Shown here in pieces: positions 35,473-44,680 of a stretch of DNA of 64,000 bases. The first letter of the stretch is position 1; every line of letters starts with the position of its first letter. The DNA comes from Pseudoduganella violacea (GTDB lineage: Bacteria > Pseudomonadota > Gammaproteobacteria > Burkholderiales > Burkholderiaceae_D): positions 102,715-166,714 of the forward strand of contig NZ_JACHXD010000013.1 in NCBI RefSeq assembly GCF_014191875.1, given 5' to 3'. Under the pieces are notes generated by a model. It saw nothing but the letters and a program-made list of their open reading frames with translations, ran no database searches and had not been told where the DNA came from. The translations under genes were made by a program, and so were the position numbers.

Positions 35473-35796
35473 ATGACTCACGTTGTCACCGAATCTTGCA
35501 TCGCCTGCCGCTACACGGACTGCGTCGATGTGTGCCCGGTCGATTGTTTCCGCGAAGGCCCGAATTTCCTAGCCATTGACCCCGACGAGTGCATCGATTG
35601 CGCCGTGTGCGTGGCCGAATGCCCGGTCAACGCCATTTTCGCTGAAGAAGACGTGCCGTCCGATCAGCAGCAATTCATCAAAATCAATAGCGATCTCTCG
35701 CGCAACTGGCCTTCGATCACGAAGACCAAGCCAGCCCTGCCTGAAGCCGAGCAGTTCAAGGACGTCCAGGAAAAAGCCCACCTGCTGGTGCGCTAA
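35473..35796 (+). CDS. fdxA: 7Fe ferredoxin FdxA
   Basis: 107 residues. Cysteines at 9, 17, 21, 40, 43, 46 and 50 follow the Azotobacter FdI-type [3Fe-4S][4Fe-4S] pattern (ESCIACRYTDCVDVCPVDCF and DECIDCAVCVAECPV). It is a cytosolic electron carrier. The next gene encodes a ferredoxin-NADP reductase, 99 bases downstream, which suggests a functional pair. The upstream 175 bases are AT-richer and contain a TTGACA at 35307, but no convincing -10. Confidence 0.96.
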   Translation: MTHVVTESCIACRYTDCVDVCPVDCFREGPNFLAIDPDECIDCAVCVAECPVNAIFAEEDVPSDQQQFIKINSDLSRNWPSITKTKPALPEAEQFKDVQEKAHLLVR

Positions 35797-35895
35797 GGCG
35801 GGATTTGCAGCCGGTATCGGGAGTCCGCAGCGCCGTCCGGCGCGGCGTAGTAGCATATCGGCCTGCTAATTTTGAAATAACAGGAATGAAAGCGT

Positions 35896-36966
35896 ATGAA
35901 TAGCGTAACTGCCACCACCCCAGGAAGCGTCATTGAAGCTGACGCCGTCATCATCGGTGCAGGCCCAGTCGGCCTGTTCCAGGTATTCGAACTCGGCCTG
36001 CTGGAAATCAAGGCCCATGTGATCGATTCCCTGGCGGCGGTTGGCGGCCAGTGTGTGGAGCTGTATCCGGACAAGCCTATCTACGACATTCCCGCCGTTC
36101 CTTCCTGCACCGGCCAGGAACTGACCGACAATCTGCTCAAACAGATCGCCCCGTTCGACCCGACCTTCCACCTGGGCCAGGAAGTGACCGTGGTGGAACG
36201 CCGCGAAGACGGCCGCTTCAATGTCGAAACCAATATCGGCACCAAGTTCATCACCAAGACCATCTTCATCGCCGCCGGCGTGGGTTCCTTCCAGGCGCGC
36301 ACCCTGAAAGTGGACGGCATCGAAGAATTCGAGAACAAACAGCTGTTCTATCGCGTCAAGGAACCGGCCCTGTTCGAAGGCAAGAACCTGGTGATCTGCG
36401 GCGGCGGCGACTCCGCCCTGGACTGGGCCCTGAACTTCGTCGGCAAGGCCGAATCGGTGGTGCTGCTGCACCGCCGCGAAGACTTCCGCGCCGCGCCCGC
36501 TTCCGTGGCCAAGATGAAAGCGCTGTGCGAAGACTACGAAATGCAGCTGATCATCGGCCAGGTCACCGGCCATGAGAGCAAAGACGGCCTGCTGACCGAA
36601 ATCAAGGTCACCGGCGCCGATGGCGTGACCCGCCGCGTGCCGCTCGATATGCTGCTGGTGTTCTACGGCCTGTCGCCGAAGCTGGGTCCGATCGCCGAAT
36701 GGGGTCTGGACATCGAGCGCAAACAGCTCAAAGTGATGAACACCGAGAAGTTCGAAACCAATGTGCCGGGCATCTTCGCCGTGGGCGACATCAACACCTA
36801 CCCAGGCAAGAAGAAGCTGATCCTGTCCGGCTTCCACGAGGCGGCCCTGGCGGCCTTCGGCGCGGCGCCTTACATCTTCCCGGACAAGAAGATCCATATG
36901 CAATACACCACCACCTCGCCGAAGCTGCACAAGGTGCTGGGCGTGGAAACGCCAGTGTTCGACTGA
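35896..36966 (+). CDS. Ferredoxin-NADP+ reductase, thioredoxin-reductase-like type
   Basis: 356 residues. The FAD-binding VIIGAGPVGLFQVFELG (about 19) and NADP-binding VICGGGDSALDWALNFVGKA motifs are present, and the Cys-x-x-Cys of thioredoxin reductases is missing, as in the TrxR-like FNR family. It moves electrons between NADPH and ferredoxin (probably the FdxA encoded upstream). The C-terminal block GIFAVGDINTYPGKKKLILS contacts FAD. AGGAATGAAAGC precedes the ATG. Followed by a good terminator. Confidence 0.93.
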   Translation: MNSVTATTPGSVIEADAVIIGAGPVGLFQVFELGLLEIKAHVIDSLAAVGGQCVELYPDKPIYDIPAVPSCTGQELTDNLLKQIAPFDPTFHLGQEVTVVERREDGRFNVETNIGTKFITKTIFIAAGVGSFQARTLKVDGIEEFENKQLFYRVKEPALFEGKNLVICGGGDSALDWALNFVGKAESVVLLHRREDFRAAPASVAKMKALCEDYEMQLIIGQVTGHESKDGLLTEIKVTGADGVTRRVPLDMLLVFYGLSPKLGPIAEWGLDIERKQLKVMNTEKFETNVPGIFAVGDINTYPGKKKLILSGFHEAALAAFGAAPYIFPDKKIHMQYTTTSPKLHKVLGVETPVFD

Positions 36967-36988
36967 CAACAGTCTAAGAAAACTCCTA

Positions 36989-37018
36989 CAAAAAAGCAGC
37001 GGGAACGCTGCTTTTTTT
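36989..37018 (+). terminator. Terminator after the ferredoxin-NADP reductase gene
   Basis: Stem AAAGCAGCG/CGCTGCTTT with loop GGAA, followed by seven T. Confidence 0.9.
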
Positions 37019-37188
37019 ATGGGCGCGGCACTATTATTGTGCCTAAAGGGACACTGGAGGCAGGCCGGATCGCCTACTTTCTGACGGTTACGGTGAAATG
37101 CTGTACTGCATGAATAAATGGCCTATAATTGATTCATGTTTGTCCGCGGCGCTTTTTTTGCTGCACCGCACACGACCCGGGATTACCT

Positions 37189-38430
37189 ATGCTTTACCAA
37201 CTCCACGAAATGCAACGCTCCTTCCTGAACCCGCTGATGCAGTGGGCGGAAGCGTCGTCCAAACTTTTTAGCAACCCGGTGTCGCCCCTTGCCCACACGC
37301 CGTTTTCGCAGCGCATCGCGGCCGGCTACGAGCTGATGTACCGCCTGGGCAAGGACTATGAGAAGCCCGCTTTCGGCCTCGATTACACGCCGGTCAAGGG
37401 CAAGACCAAGGATGCGCGCATCATCGAGGATGTTGCACTGCAAAAGCCGTTTTGCCGCCTGATCCACTTTCGCAAGGATTTGAGCGACAAGGACATGCGC
37501 GCCCTGAAGCAGCCCACCGTGCTGCTGGTGGCCCCGCTGTCCGGCCACCACTCCACCCTGCTGCGCGACACCGTACGCGGCCTGCTGCCGGAACACGACG
37601 TCTACATCACCGACTGGACCGATGCGCGCATGGTGCCGGTCTCGGAAGGCCCCTTCCACCTGGACGACTACATTTTCTACGTGCAGGAATTCATCCGCCT
37701 GCTGGGGCCGGATGTCCACGTGATCTCGGTCTGCCAGCCGACGGTGCCGGTGCTGGCCGCCATTTCGCTGATGGCCTCGGCCAAAGATCCGAAGCTGCCC
37801 AAGACCATGACCATGATGGGCGGCCCGATCGATCCGCGCAAATCGCCGACCCAGGTCAACAATCTGGCGACCGAGAAGAAATTCTCCTGGTTCGAAAACA
37901 CCGTGATCTATCCGGTGCCGCCGAACTACCCCGGTTTTGGCCGCAAAGTCTATCCCGGCTTCCTGCAGCACGCCGGCTTCATCGCCATGAATCCAGGCCG
38001 CCACGCGCAAAGCCACCGCGAGTTCTACATGCACCTGGTAACGGGCGACGACGAGCCGGCCGACAGCCACCGCAAGTTCTACGACGAGTACAATGCCGTG
38101 CTCGACATGCCGGCCGAATACTATCTGGACACCATCAAGACCGTGTTCCAGGACTTCAGCCTGCCGCAAGGCACGTGGAAGGTCGGCGGCCAGTTGGTGC
38201 GTCCGCAGGACATCACCACGGTGGCCCTGTTCACCGTCGAAGGCGAGCTCGACGACATCTCCGGCGCCGGCCAGACCCAGGCCGCGCACGAGCTGTGCAG
38301 CGGCATCCCGGCCGAGATGCAGCAAGACTTCGTGGCGCCGGGCGCCGGCCACTACGGCATCTTCTCCGGCCGCCGCTGGCGCGAAGTGATCTGCCCCAAG
38401 ATCGGCGAGTTCATCCGGAAGCACGGCTAA
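37189..38430 (+). CDS. phaZ: Intracellular polyhydroxyalkanoate depolymerase
   Basis: 413 residues. The N-terminus MLYQLHEMQRSFLNPLMQWA is the family signature. The nucleophile is a cysteine, C182 in VISVCQPTVPVLA, as in the PhaZa-type enzymes of Cupriavidus, where cysteine replaces the usual serine. The C-terminal GAGHYGIFSGRRWREVI supplies the histidine. It breaks down native PHB granules in the cytosol. The ATG at 37189 has a weak Shine-Dalgarno; a TATAAT box at 37124-37129 may be the promoter. Confidence 0.93.
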   Translation: MLYQLHEMQRSFLNPLMQWAEASSKLFSNPVSPLAHTPFSQRIAAGYELMYRLGKDYEKPAFGLDYTPVKGKTKDARIIEDVALQKPFCRLIHFRKDLSDKDMRALKQPTVLLVAPLSGHHSTLLRDTVRGLLPEHDVYITDWTDARMVPVSEGPFHLDDYIFYVQEFIRLLGPDVHVISVCQPTVPVLAAISLMASAKDPKLPKTMTMMGGPIDPRKSPTQVNNLATEKKFSWFENTVIYPVPPNYPGFGRKVYPGFLQHAGFIAMNPGRHAQSHREFYMHLVTGDDEPADSHRKFYDEYNAVLDMPAEYYLDTIKTVFQDFSLPQGTWKVGGQLVRPQDITTVALFTVEGELDDISGAGQTQAAHELCSGIPAEMQQDFVAPGAGHYGIFSGRRWREVICPKIGEFIRKHG

Positions 38431-38451
38431 GCGCTTACACGCTTTTGCAGC

Positions 38452-38488
38452 AAAACGCCCCGCACCGCTTTGGCGGCCGGGGCGTTTT
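38452..38488. terminator. Bidirectional terminator between phaZ and the dioxygenase-like gene
   Basis: Stem AACGCCCCG/CGGGGCGTT flanked by A on the left and T on the right, positioned directly between two convergent genes. Confidence 0.8.
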
Positions 38489-39133
38489 TCATGCGCGCTC
38501 GATTTTCACCGTTGGCCGCGTATTCGGATAAATCTGCTCCACGCGCGGCTCGTCCGGCCCCGGCTTCTGGATGCTGTAACCGTTCACCGGCTGCGAGCGG
38601 TTGACCCAGAGCGCGTAATACAAATGGTCGGCGCGCGGATCGTCCGTATTCGGGTGGATCAGGATGGTCAAGCCCAGGCTGTTCAACTGCAGCCAAGGCA
38701 CGATCACCGGCAGCAGATCGTTGGTGAAGCCGAAATAGAACGATGGTGTCACGTGCGGGCCGCGCGGCTCCAGATTCCAATCCCCCAGCTCCACCGAAAA
38801 GCGCTCCGCCGCCCACTTACGGATCAAGGCCGCCTTCTGATAGCTATCCTCATCAAAATAAATATGGGCGTGGTAGCTCTCGATATCCGTATAAGCGCGC
38901 GGCTTGGCGGGCAGCGCCTGCTCCCCCGGCCGCACGTTCGGCGGACGCGGCGTCGGCGCCTTGAAAGTCTCATAGCCCCAAGGACTCTTGCCCGGCTCCG
39001 GCTTCTTGGCCGGCGCCGTCTGCGCCAGCGACAAAGGCGCAATCGTCCCCGCCGCCACCGCCAGCCCACCGCGCCGCAGCCAATTGCGCCGCTGCGGCGA
39101 CAGCACGTCCGCCCATTCCTGATCCTCCTTCAT
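38489..39133 (-). CDS. DOPA 4,5-dioxygenase-like protein with Tat-like signal
   Basis: 214 residues from the ATG at 39133, which has AGGAGG five bases upstream. Residues 14-40 (QRRNWLRRGGLAVAAGTIAP) look like a twin-arginine signal, ending near LAQTA. After a proline-rich linker, the C-terminal 120 residues match the DOPA 4,5-dioxygenase family: ESYHAHIYFDEDSYQKAAL, GPHVTPSFYFGFTND and ILIHPNTDDPRADHLYYALW, with conserved histidines for iron. Family members are normally cytosolic single-domain extradiol-type enzymes of about 120 residues, so export would be unusual. The substrate is unknown. Confidence 0.82.
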   Translation of the reverse strand: MKEDQEWADVLSPQRRNWLRRGGLAVAAGTIAPLSLAQTAPAKKPEPGKSPWGYETFKAPTPRPPNVRPGEQALPAKPRAYTDIESYHAHIYFDEDSYQKAALIRKWAAERFSVELGDWNLEPRGPHVTPSFYFGFTNDLLPVIVPWLQLNSLGLTILIHPNTDDPRADHLYYALWVNRSQPVNGYSIQKPGPDEPRVEQIYPNTRPTVKIERA

Positions 39134-39159
39134 GCCCCCTCCTCTCTCCATTTGATCTT

Positions 39160-39280
39160 CCTCAATAAATGTCCCACCCTGGTGTCAGGCACCAAGGTCG
39201 GACATTGTTTGATATTGCTCAAGGAATGTCCGACTGCGGTGCCTGACACCAGGGTGGACATTGTTTGATTTGGCGCAAAC
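39160..39280. repeat. REP-like palindromic repeats, second locus (two units)
   Basis: Two units (39168-39206 and 39225-39262) in opposite orientation share AATGTCC...GGACATT ends and the GGTGTCAGGCACC core with the array at 21305-21488. The period is 57 bases. The locus lies in the gap between two minus-strand genes, just after the TonB receptor and just before the dioxygenase-like gene in gene order. Confidence 0.85.
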
Positions 39281-39286
39281 ATTAGC

Positions 39287-41800
39287 TTAGAAGCGCAGCG
39301 TGGCGCGGGCGTACCAGGTGCCGCCGACGACGCCTAAGGGGCCGCTGTTGTCGACCGCGCCGCTGTATTGGGCGAGGTTGGCGGAGCTGCGGGCATCCAG
39401 CGGGAGCTGGCTCGGTTTGCGATTGAACAGGTTGTTGGCGCCGACGGTCAGACTAAGCTGGCGCGTGATGTCGTAGCCGACGCTGGCGTCGGTGACGAAG
39501 GCGGCGGGGATGTAGTAGTCGCCGCCGGTGTTGCTGTTCAGGCGTTTCAAGCGGCCGTAGCGGGTTTCCTTGAACTGCACTTTCCATGGGCCTTGGTCGT
39601 AGGCCAACGTGAGAATTTCCTTGTCGCGCGGGGCGCGGTACAGCAGCTCGTATTGGGCCGATTTGTTCAGGGTGTCGATATTGGGCAGGCCTTGCAGGAC
39701 GGCGGGCACGGGGGCGATGCCGGTCAGCGTGGTCTTGTTCAGATTCAGCGCGGCGCTCCAGCGCAGCCTGCCGCCGGTGACCTTGAGACTGTCTTCGGCC
39801 GTGAAATCGAGACCGCGGGTGCGGGTGTCGCCGACATTGGCGAAGTAGTGGGCGACCAGGCCATTGCCGGGCGTGAGGCCGGCGCCGCGCAGCAGGCTTT
39901 CGATGGCGGCCGCTTGCTGCGCGCTCAACGCCTGGCCGCTGCCGTCCAGCGCGATGCCGGAGCTGCGGTCGATGCCGATTTCGGAGGAGACGCCGAGGCG
40001 GTTGTCGACGTCGATCTGGTAGAGGTCCAGCGCCAGCCTCAGACTGCTGGCGGGACTGAAGACCAGACCGGCCGTGATGCTGCGCGCCTGCTCCGGCTTG
40101 AGCGCCTGCGCGCCGAGCGCGCGGGCCGCCGCCGACGTCGGCTGGGCCAGCAGATAGGGCACGCCCGCATGGTCGGAAGTGTTCGAGTAGGACTGCGTCA
40201 CCAGGCTCGGAGCGTGGAAGCCATTGCTGACGGTGGCGCGCAGCGCCCAGGCCGGGGCCAGCTCATAGCGCGTGGAGAGGCGGCCGGAGAGCTTGTTGCC
40301 GAAATCGGAGTAGCGTTCGGCGCGCGCGGCGGCGTCGATCAGCAGCGCGGGCAACGGCTGCACGCTCAGCCCCGCATACGCCGCATGGCTGCGGCGCGCG
40401 GTGTCGCTGGCGTCCACCGGCCGATAGCCCGACAGCGCCGAGGAGCCGCCGCCCAGATAGGAGGCCGGTTCGCCCGCGGAGCGCCGCTGCTGTTCGCGCG
40501 AATATTCGAGGCCGACGCTGAGTTCCGCCGGCTGCGCCAGTCCGGGCAGCGCCAGCGGCCGGCGCGCATCGGCATTCAGCACCGAGCGGCTATAGCGTTG
40601 ATTGCCGATGTAGAAATCGGTTTGCGCACCCGGATAAGTCAACGAGTAGTTGGCCGAGTGCTCGACGCCCACATCGATATCGTCCTTGCCGTAACTGGCG
40701 CTCAAGTCCCAGCTCCAGCCCGCGCCCTGCCCTTTCACGCCGCCGGTCAAGGCAAAGTCCCGCTCGCGCGTGGTTTCGAACGGCGTAAAGCCATCGGGAT
40801 AAACGGCCAGCAGCCCCTTGTTATTGTTGAAGATCGTATTCGGCAGGCGGAAGTTCTGCGCCGAGCCGGCGTCGCGCCGCGCATAGGTGCCGAAGCCATA
40901 CAGCTGCACGCTGTCATTCAAGTCGTAGCCCGCATTCAGACCGAAGGTGGCGGTGCTGCTTTCGGGCAGCCCCAGATTGCGCCATGGATTGCCATTGCGT
41001 CTGGCCTCCGCCGGATTGGGCGAAGCGCCCGCAGGCAGGGAGTTGTTCGGCCCCAGCTTCACCAACTGCCCATCGCTATTGCGCACGGCGGGGTAAGACA
41101 GGTAGCCGGGATTCAGCGCGAAGTTGCGCACGGCTGGACTCTGGTGATTGAACTCGGCGCTCGCATGCAGGAAGCCTTGCCCATTCAAGCGGCTGCCGCC
41201 ATCGATGCGCGCATAGCTGTTGCTGCCGTCGCCCTGGTAGCTGCGGCCCGTCTGGCCGGAGATGCTGCCGCTATCGTCGCTCTTGAGGATGATATTGATG
41301 ACGCCCGCGATCGCATCCGATCCATAGATGGCGGACGCGCCGTCGCGCAGCACTTCCACGCGCGCAATCGCGCCGGTGGGAATCAGGGCCAGATCGGGCG
41401 CCACCGAACCGGGAAAGCCGTCTTCATTGACGATGGCGGTGCTGTGACGGCGCTTGCCGTTCACCAGGATCAGCGTATGCGAGGGATCGAGATTGCGCAG
41501 CTGTCCGGCGCGCACGATGCTGCCCAGATCGGGTTGCACGCGGGCCGGCAGATTGAATGAGGGCAGTGCCGTATCCAGCGCTTCCAGCAGATTCAGTTTG
41601 CCGCTGGCCTGCAGTTGCTGGGCGCTGATGATGTCGACCGGCGCTGCGCTATTGTCGGCGGTGCGGCCGCTGGCGCGCGCGCCCGTCACCAGCACGGTTT
41701 GCGCCTCCTCCGCTTGCGCCATCGCCAGCATGGGCTGCATCAGCAAGAGGGCGAGGATGGTGCGGCGGGGAAGACCGAAACGGTGCTGCGGCACAGACAT
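39287..41800 (-). CDS. TonB-dependent receptor
   Basis: 837 residues from the ATG at 41800, with AAAGGA seven bases upstream; a TTG two codons earlier is less likely. Signal peptide (RTILALLLMQPMLAMAQAEE), plug domain with TVLVTGARASGR, ILVNGKRRHSTAIVNEDGFP and VEVLRDGASAIYGSDAIAG, and a barrel that ends in GGTWYARATLRF. Its plug is similar to the receptor at 17225-19717 (KRRH followed by VNLNG/VNEDG). The substrate is not inferable. A solute-binding protein gene lies directly upstream on the same strand, 128 bases away, and might belong to the same uptake route. Confidence 0.92.
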   Translation of the reverse strand: MSVPQHRFGLPRRTILALLLMQPMLAMAQAEEAQTVLVTGARASGRTADNSAAPVDIISAQQLQASGKLNLLEALDTALPSFNLPARVQPDLGSIVRAGQLRNLDPSHTLILVNGKRRHSTAIVNEDGFPGSVAPDLALIPTGAIARVEVLRDGASAIYGSDAIAGVINIILKSDDSGSISGQTGRSYQGDGSNSYARIDGGSRLNGQGFLHASAEFNHQSPAVRNFALNPGYLSYPAVRNSDGQLVKLGPNNSLPAGASPNPAEARRNGNPWRNLGLPESSTATFGLNAGYDLNDSVQLYGFGTYARRDAGSAQNFRLPNTIFNNNKGLLAVYPDGFTPFETTRERDFALTGGVKGQGAGWSWDLSASYGKDDIDVGVEHSANYSLTYPGAQTDFYIGNQRYSRSVLNADARRPLALPGLAQPAELSVGLEYSREQQRRSAGEPASYLGGGSSALSGYRPVDASDTARRSHAAYAGLSVQPLPALLIDAAARAERYSDFGNKLSGRLSTRYELAPAWALRATVSNGFHAPSLVTQSYSNTSDHAGVPYLLAQPTSAAARALGAQALKPEQARSITAGLVFSPASSLRLALDLYQIDVDNRLGVSSEIGIDRSSGIALDGSGQALSAQQAAAIESLLRGAGLTPGNGLVAHYFANVGDTRTRGLDFTAEDSLKVTGGRLRWSAALNLNKTTLTGIAPVPAVLQGLPNIDTLNKSAQYELLYRAPRDKEILTLAYDQGPWKVQFKETRYGRLKRLNSNTGGDYYIPAAFVTDASVGYDITRQLSLTVGANNLFNRKPSQLPLDARSSANLAQYSGAVDNSGPLGVVGGTWYARATLRF

Positions 41801-41928
41801 GGGCAAGTCCTTTCAGAAGCGGCGGCGCCACCACGGCGGCCGACTGGCTTGCAAAAGACTAAACGCCTCGGGAAATTTTCAGAACGAATGCTTTCGCATG
41901 TTCATATGCGTGAATGCGAATTCAACGA

Positions 41929-42720
41929 TTAATTCTCGGACGGGGCCGCGCCGTCCATGCCGATGCGGCGCCAGTATTCGCGCTCGAATTTGGCGAGGTC
42001 GATCTCGCGCGCGGCGTCGTTATAGGCTTTCTGCTGCGCCAGCCCTTCGGCCGTGCGCTTGAAGCAGATGTGCACCGCGCGTTCCTTGAAGGCTTGCTCC
42101 GAGAAGGTAATGCGTTCGCGTTCGGCCTTGCTGAAGCGGCCGCTGTTGTAGAGCAGATGACGCAGCACATGCTTCTCCACCACGATGGCGGGGAAGCGTT
42201 TGGACAGCAGCTTGCGCAGATTGATCTCGTCGTTCACGCCCTCTTCCGCGCGCAGCAGACCTTGCCGCGCCATGCCGTCGAACTGCTCGCCGTTCGAATA
42301 GCCGGCCACGGTGCCGATGCGCATGCCGGTCAGCTCGGCCAGGCTGCCGGCCTGCAGCGCCGCGTCTTTCAGGAAGACCAGCACAGTCTGCGTATTGCCG
42401 ATGGGGGCGGAGAAGTGGCACAGCTTTTCGCGCTCGGGCGTGCGCCACACGGCCATGAAGCCGGCGTAGCGCGGATGGTGCAGGCCGAATTCCATGGTGC
42501 GCTTCCAGGGGAAGTATTCGACCTGCGCGCTTTGTCCGAGTTTTTCGTAGACGGCGCTGACCAGGGTGCCGGACAAGCCATGGCCCGGCAGCGTCGGCGT
42601 GATGAACGGCGGCCAGTCTTCGGCGGCAAAGCGCACGTTGTCCGCTGGCGCCGCGAGCGCGGAGGCGCTGGGCAGCAGCAGCCATAGCATCAATGCAAGC
42701 GGCCTGACTCGTTCGGGCAT
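41929..42720 (-). CDS. Periplasmic solute-binding protein, family 3-like
   Basis: 263 residues from the ATG at 42720 (CCGGAG upstream; a GTG two codons earlier is possible). A signal peptide (LALMLWLLLPSASALAAP) leads into a bacterial extracellular solute-binding fold: VRFAAEDWPPFITPTLPGHG, VEYFPWKRTMEFGLHHPRY, MRIGTVAGYSNGEQFDG and a C-terminal FEREYWRRIGM. No ABC permease genes are adjacent, so it may be an orphan sensor-type protein, as is common for this subgroup. The ligand could be an amino acid or a similar small polar molecule. Confidence 0.82.
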   Translation of the reverse strand: MPERVRPLALMLWLLLPSASALAAPADNVRFAAEDWPPFITPTLPGHGLSGTLVSAVYEKLGQSAQVEYFPWKRTMEFGLHHPRYAGFMAVWRTPEREKLCHFSAPIGNTQTVLVFLKDAALQAGSLAELTGMRIGTVAGYSNGEQFDGMARQGLLRAEEGVNDEINLRKLLSKRFPAIVVEKHVLRHLLYNSGRFSKAERERITFSEQAFKERAVHICFKRTAEGLAQQKAYNDAAREIDLAKFEREYWRRIGMDGAAPSEN

Positions 42721-42907
42721 TGCCACTCCGGATTCGCCATTCGAATAGTGGATGTATCAGCCTATGCTCCCACGAATAGCAGTTTAGTACCAAGTTGTAT
42801 ATTTGCAACTATTTCCAGAGGGGCGATTCCCTGAACGCGGCATGGGGTTTTGCTGCCGCCGCGCGCCAGATGGCGGATAATGGCGCTTTACCGTATTCCC
42901 TTGCATC

Positions 42908-43624
42908 GTGACCGAACCCAAATCGCTGGCCGACCGCATCGAAGACGCCCTGCCGCAGACCCAATGCACCAAATGCGGCTACCAGGGCTGCCGTCCGTAC
43001 GCCGAAGCCATTGCCGCAGGCAGCGCTGAGATCAATCAATGCCCGCCGGGCGGCGCCGAAGGCGTGCAGCGCCTGTCGTCCATCACCGGCCGCGCCGTCA
43101 TTCCCATCAATCCCGTCAACGGCCTGGAACGGCCGCGCGCCGTGGCCTTTATCGACGAGTCGCTGTGCATCGGCTGCACGCTGTGCATCCAAGCCTGCCC
43201 GGTGGACGCCATCGTCGGCGCGGCCAAGCAGATGCATACCATCGTGCCCGATCTGTGCACCGGCTGCGATCTGTGCGTGGCGCCCTGCCCGGTCGACTGC
43301 ATCGTCATGTATCCGGTGACGGAAACCAGCGGCTGGGCCGCCTGGAGCCAGGCCGATGCCGAGTCGGCGCGCGAACGCCACGACTTCCGCGCGGCGCGCC
43401 TGCGCCGCGAGCGCGAGGAAAACGATGCGCGCCTGGCCGCCAAAGCCGTGGCCAAGCTGGCGGCGGTGGACCGTCTGAGTCCGGAGAACGACGCCGAACA
43501 GGCCGAGAAAGAACGCAAGCGCGCCATCATCGCCGCCGCCATGGAACGCGCACGCCTGAAAGCCGAAGCAGCCAAGGCCGAGAAGGCCACCCAAGCGGAC
43601 AATGAGGACAAGAACAAAGAATGA
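42908..43624 (+). CDS. rsxB: RnfB/RsxB-type electron transport ferredoxin protein
   Basis: 238 residues, starting at GTG. The Fe-S cluster domain has CTKCGYQGCRPYAEAIA and CPPGG, followed by two 4Fe-4S motifs (CIGCTLCIQACPVDAI and CTGCDLCVAPCPVDCI). The N-terminal membrane helix of true RnfB is missing, and no other rnf/rsx genes are nearby, as is usual for the betaproteobacterial form. The C-terminal 90 residues are a charged coiled-coil-like stretch rich in Ala/Glu/Lys/Arg. The gene overlaps nth by four bases (ATGA), which couples their translation and hints at cluster-related redox support. Confidence 0.88.
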   Translation: MTEPKSLADRIEDALPQTQCTKCGYQGCRPYAEAIAAGSAEINQCPPGGAEGVQRLSSITGRAVIPINPVNGLERPRAVAFIDESLCIGCTLCIQACPVDAIVGAAKQMHTIVPDLCTGCDLCVAPCPVDCIVMYPVTETSGWAAWSQADAESARERHDFRAARLRREREENDARLAAKAVAKLAAVDRLSPENDAEQAEKERKRAIIAAAMERARLKAEAAKAEKATQADNEDKNKE

Positions 43625-44268
43625 ACGCAGCCAAACGCTACGAAATTTTCCGCCGCCTGCGCGAGGCGAATCCCTCCCCCAAGACCGAACTGGAATATAC
43701 GACGCCGTTTGAGCTGCTGATTTCCGTGCTGCTGTCGGCGCAGGCCACTGATGTCGGCGTGAACAAGGCCACGCGCCGCCTGTATCCGGTGGCGAACACG
43801 CCGGCCAAAATCCTGGCGCTGGGCGTGGATGAGCTGATGAGCTATATCCAGACCATCGGCCTGTACAAGACCAAGGCCAAGAACGTGATGGCGACCTGCC
43901 AGATCCTGCTCGACAAGCACGGCGGCGAAGTGCCGCGCACGCGCGAGGAACTGGAGGAGCTGCCCGGCGTGGGCCGCAAGACGGCCAATGTGGTGCTCAA
44001 CACGGCCTTCGGCGAGCTGGCGATGGCGGTCGATACGCATATCTTCCGCGTGTCGAACCGCACCGGCATCGCGCCCGGCAAGAACGTCGATATCGTGGAA
44101 GAGAAACTTATGAAGTTCGTGCCCAAGGAATTCCTGCTCGACGCCCACCATTGGCTGATCCTGCACGGCCGCTACACCTGCGTCGCGCGCAAGCCGCAGT
44201 GCTGGAACTGCATCATCGCCGATCTGTGCGAATTCAAGGGCAAGACGCCAACGCCGGCCAACGCCTGA
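43621..44268 (+). CDS. nth: Endonuclease III
   Basis: 215 residues. The helix-hairpin-helix (ELPGVGRKTANVVL) carries K120 and is followed by D138 (AVDTHIFRVSNR), the same positions as in E. coli Nth. The C-terminal C-x6-C-x2-C-x5-C pattern (CVARKPQCWNCIIADLC) holds a [4Fe-4S] cluster. It is a bifunctional DNA glycosylase/AP lyase that removes oxidised pyrimidines. Overlaps rsxB by four bases, and the pairing rsxB-nth is a recurring arrangement in proteobacteria. Confidence 0.97.
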   Translation: MNAAKRYEIFRRLREANPSPKTELEYTTPFELLISVLLSAQATDVGVNKATRRLYPVANTPAKILALGVDELMSYIQTIGLYKTKAKNVMATCQILLDKHGGEVPRTREELEELPGVGRKTANVVLNTAFGELAMAVDTHIFRVSNRTGIAPGKNVDIVEEKLMKFVPKEFLLDAHHWLILHGRYTCVARKPQCWNCIIADLCEFKGKTPTPANA

Positions 44269-44286
44269 TTTTTACACCGCGTATAG

Positions 44287-44317
44287 ACGCCGCCCCGCAC
44301 TTTTTAGGCGGCGTTTA
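44287..44317 (+). terminator. Possible terminator after nth
   Basis: Stem ACGCCGCC (44287-44294) pairs with GGCGGCGT (44307-44314) and is followed only by a short TTT, so termination is uncertain. Confidence 0.5.
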
Positions 44318-44371
44318 CGCGGCTCTTGATAAGCTCATTCCTGTCTCTTCACCATCCAAGGGAGAAAATGA

Positions 44372-44671
44372 ATGGGCACCCTGTCACGCATCCTGCCGGC
44401 CGCGCGCCGTCCCGGCAAGCCTGCCGCCGCACAAGGCACGCGCCTGATTTCTGTCATCGTCGGCGCCGAATCCATCACGGCCTTGCGCCGCGTGGCCTTC
44501 CATATCTGCGGCTGCCGTCTGGCGTCCATGCGCATCGAAAGTTGGGGCGAGGGGCAGATGCGCGCCAGCCTGTATTTGACGCGCGGCGACGACGGCGGCA
44601 TCGATGCCGCCCTGCGTCAGCATTTTCCCAACGCGCTGATATTGAGCGCGCCCGGCCATCTGCCCCATTGA
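44372..44671 (+). CDS. Hypothetical 99-residue protein
   Basis: No known family is recognised. The ATG at 44372 has GGGAG nine bases upstream; an out-of-frame ATG sits four bases earlier. After a basic alanine-rich N-terminus, residues 24-75 (RLISVIVGAESITALRRVAF, then RIESWGEGQMRASLYLTRGD) read like a small alpha/beta, ACT-like fold, though this is a guess from pattern only. The C-terminus ends in HLPH. It is followed by a 47-codon frame in the same direction. Confidence 0.6.
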   Translation: MGTLSRILPAARRPGKPAAAQGTRLISVIVGAESITALRRVAFHICGCRLASMRIESWGEGQMRASLYLTRGDDGGIDAALRQHFPNALILSAPGHLPH

Positions 44672-44680
44672 GGCCAAGGC

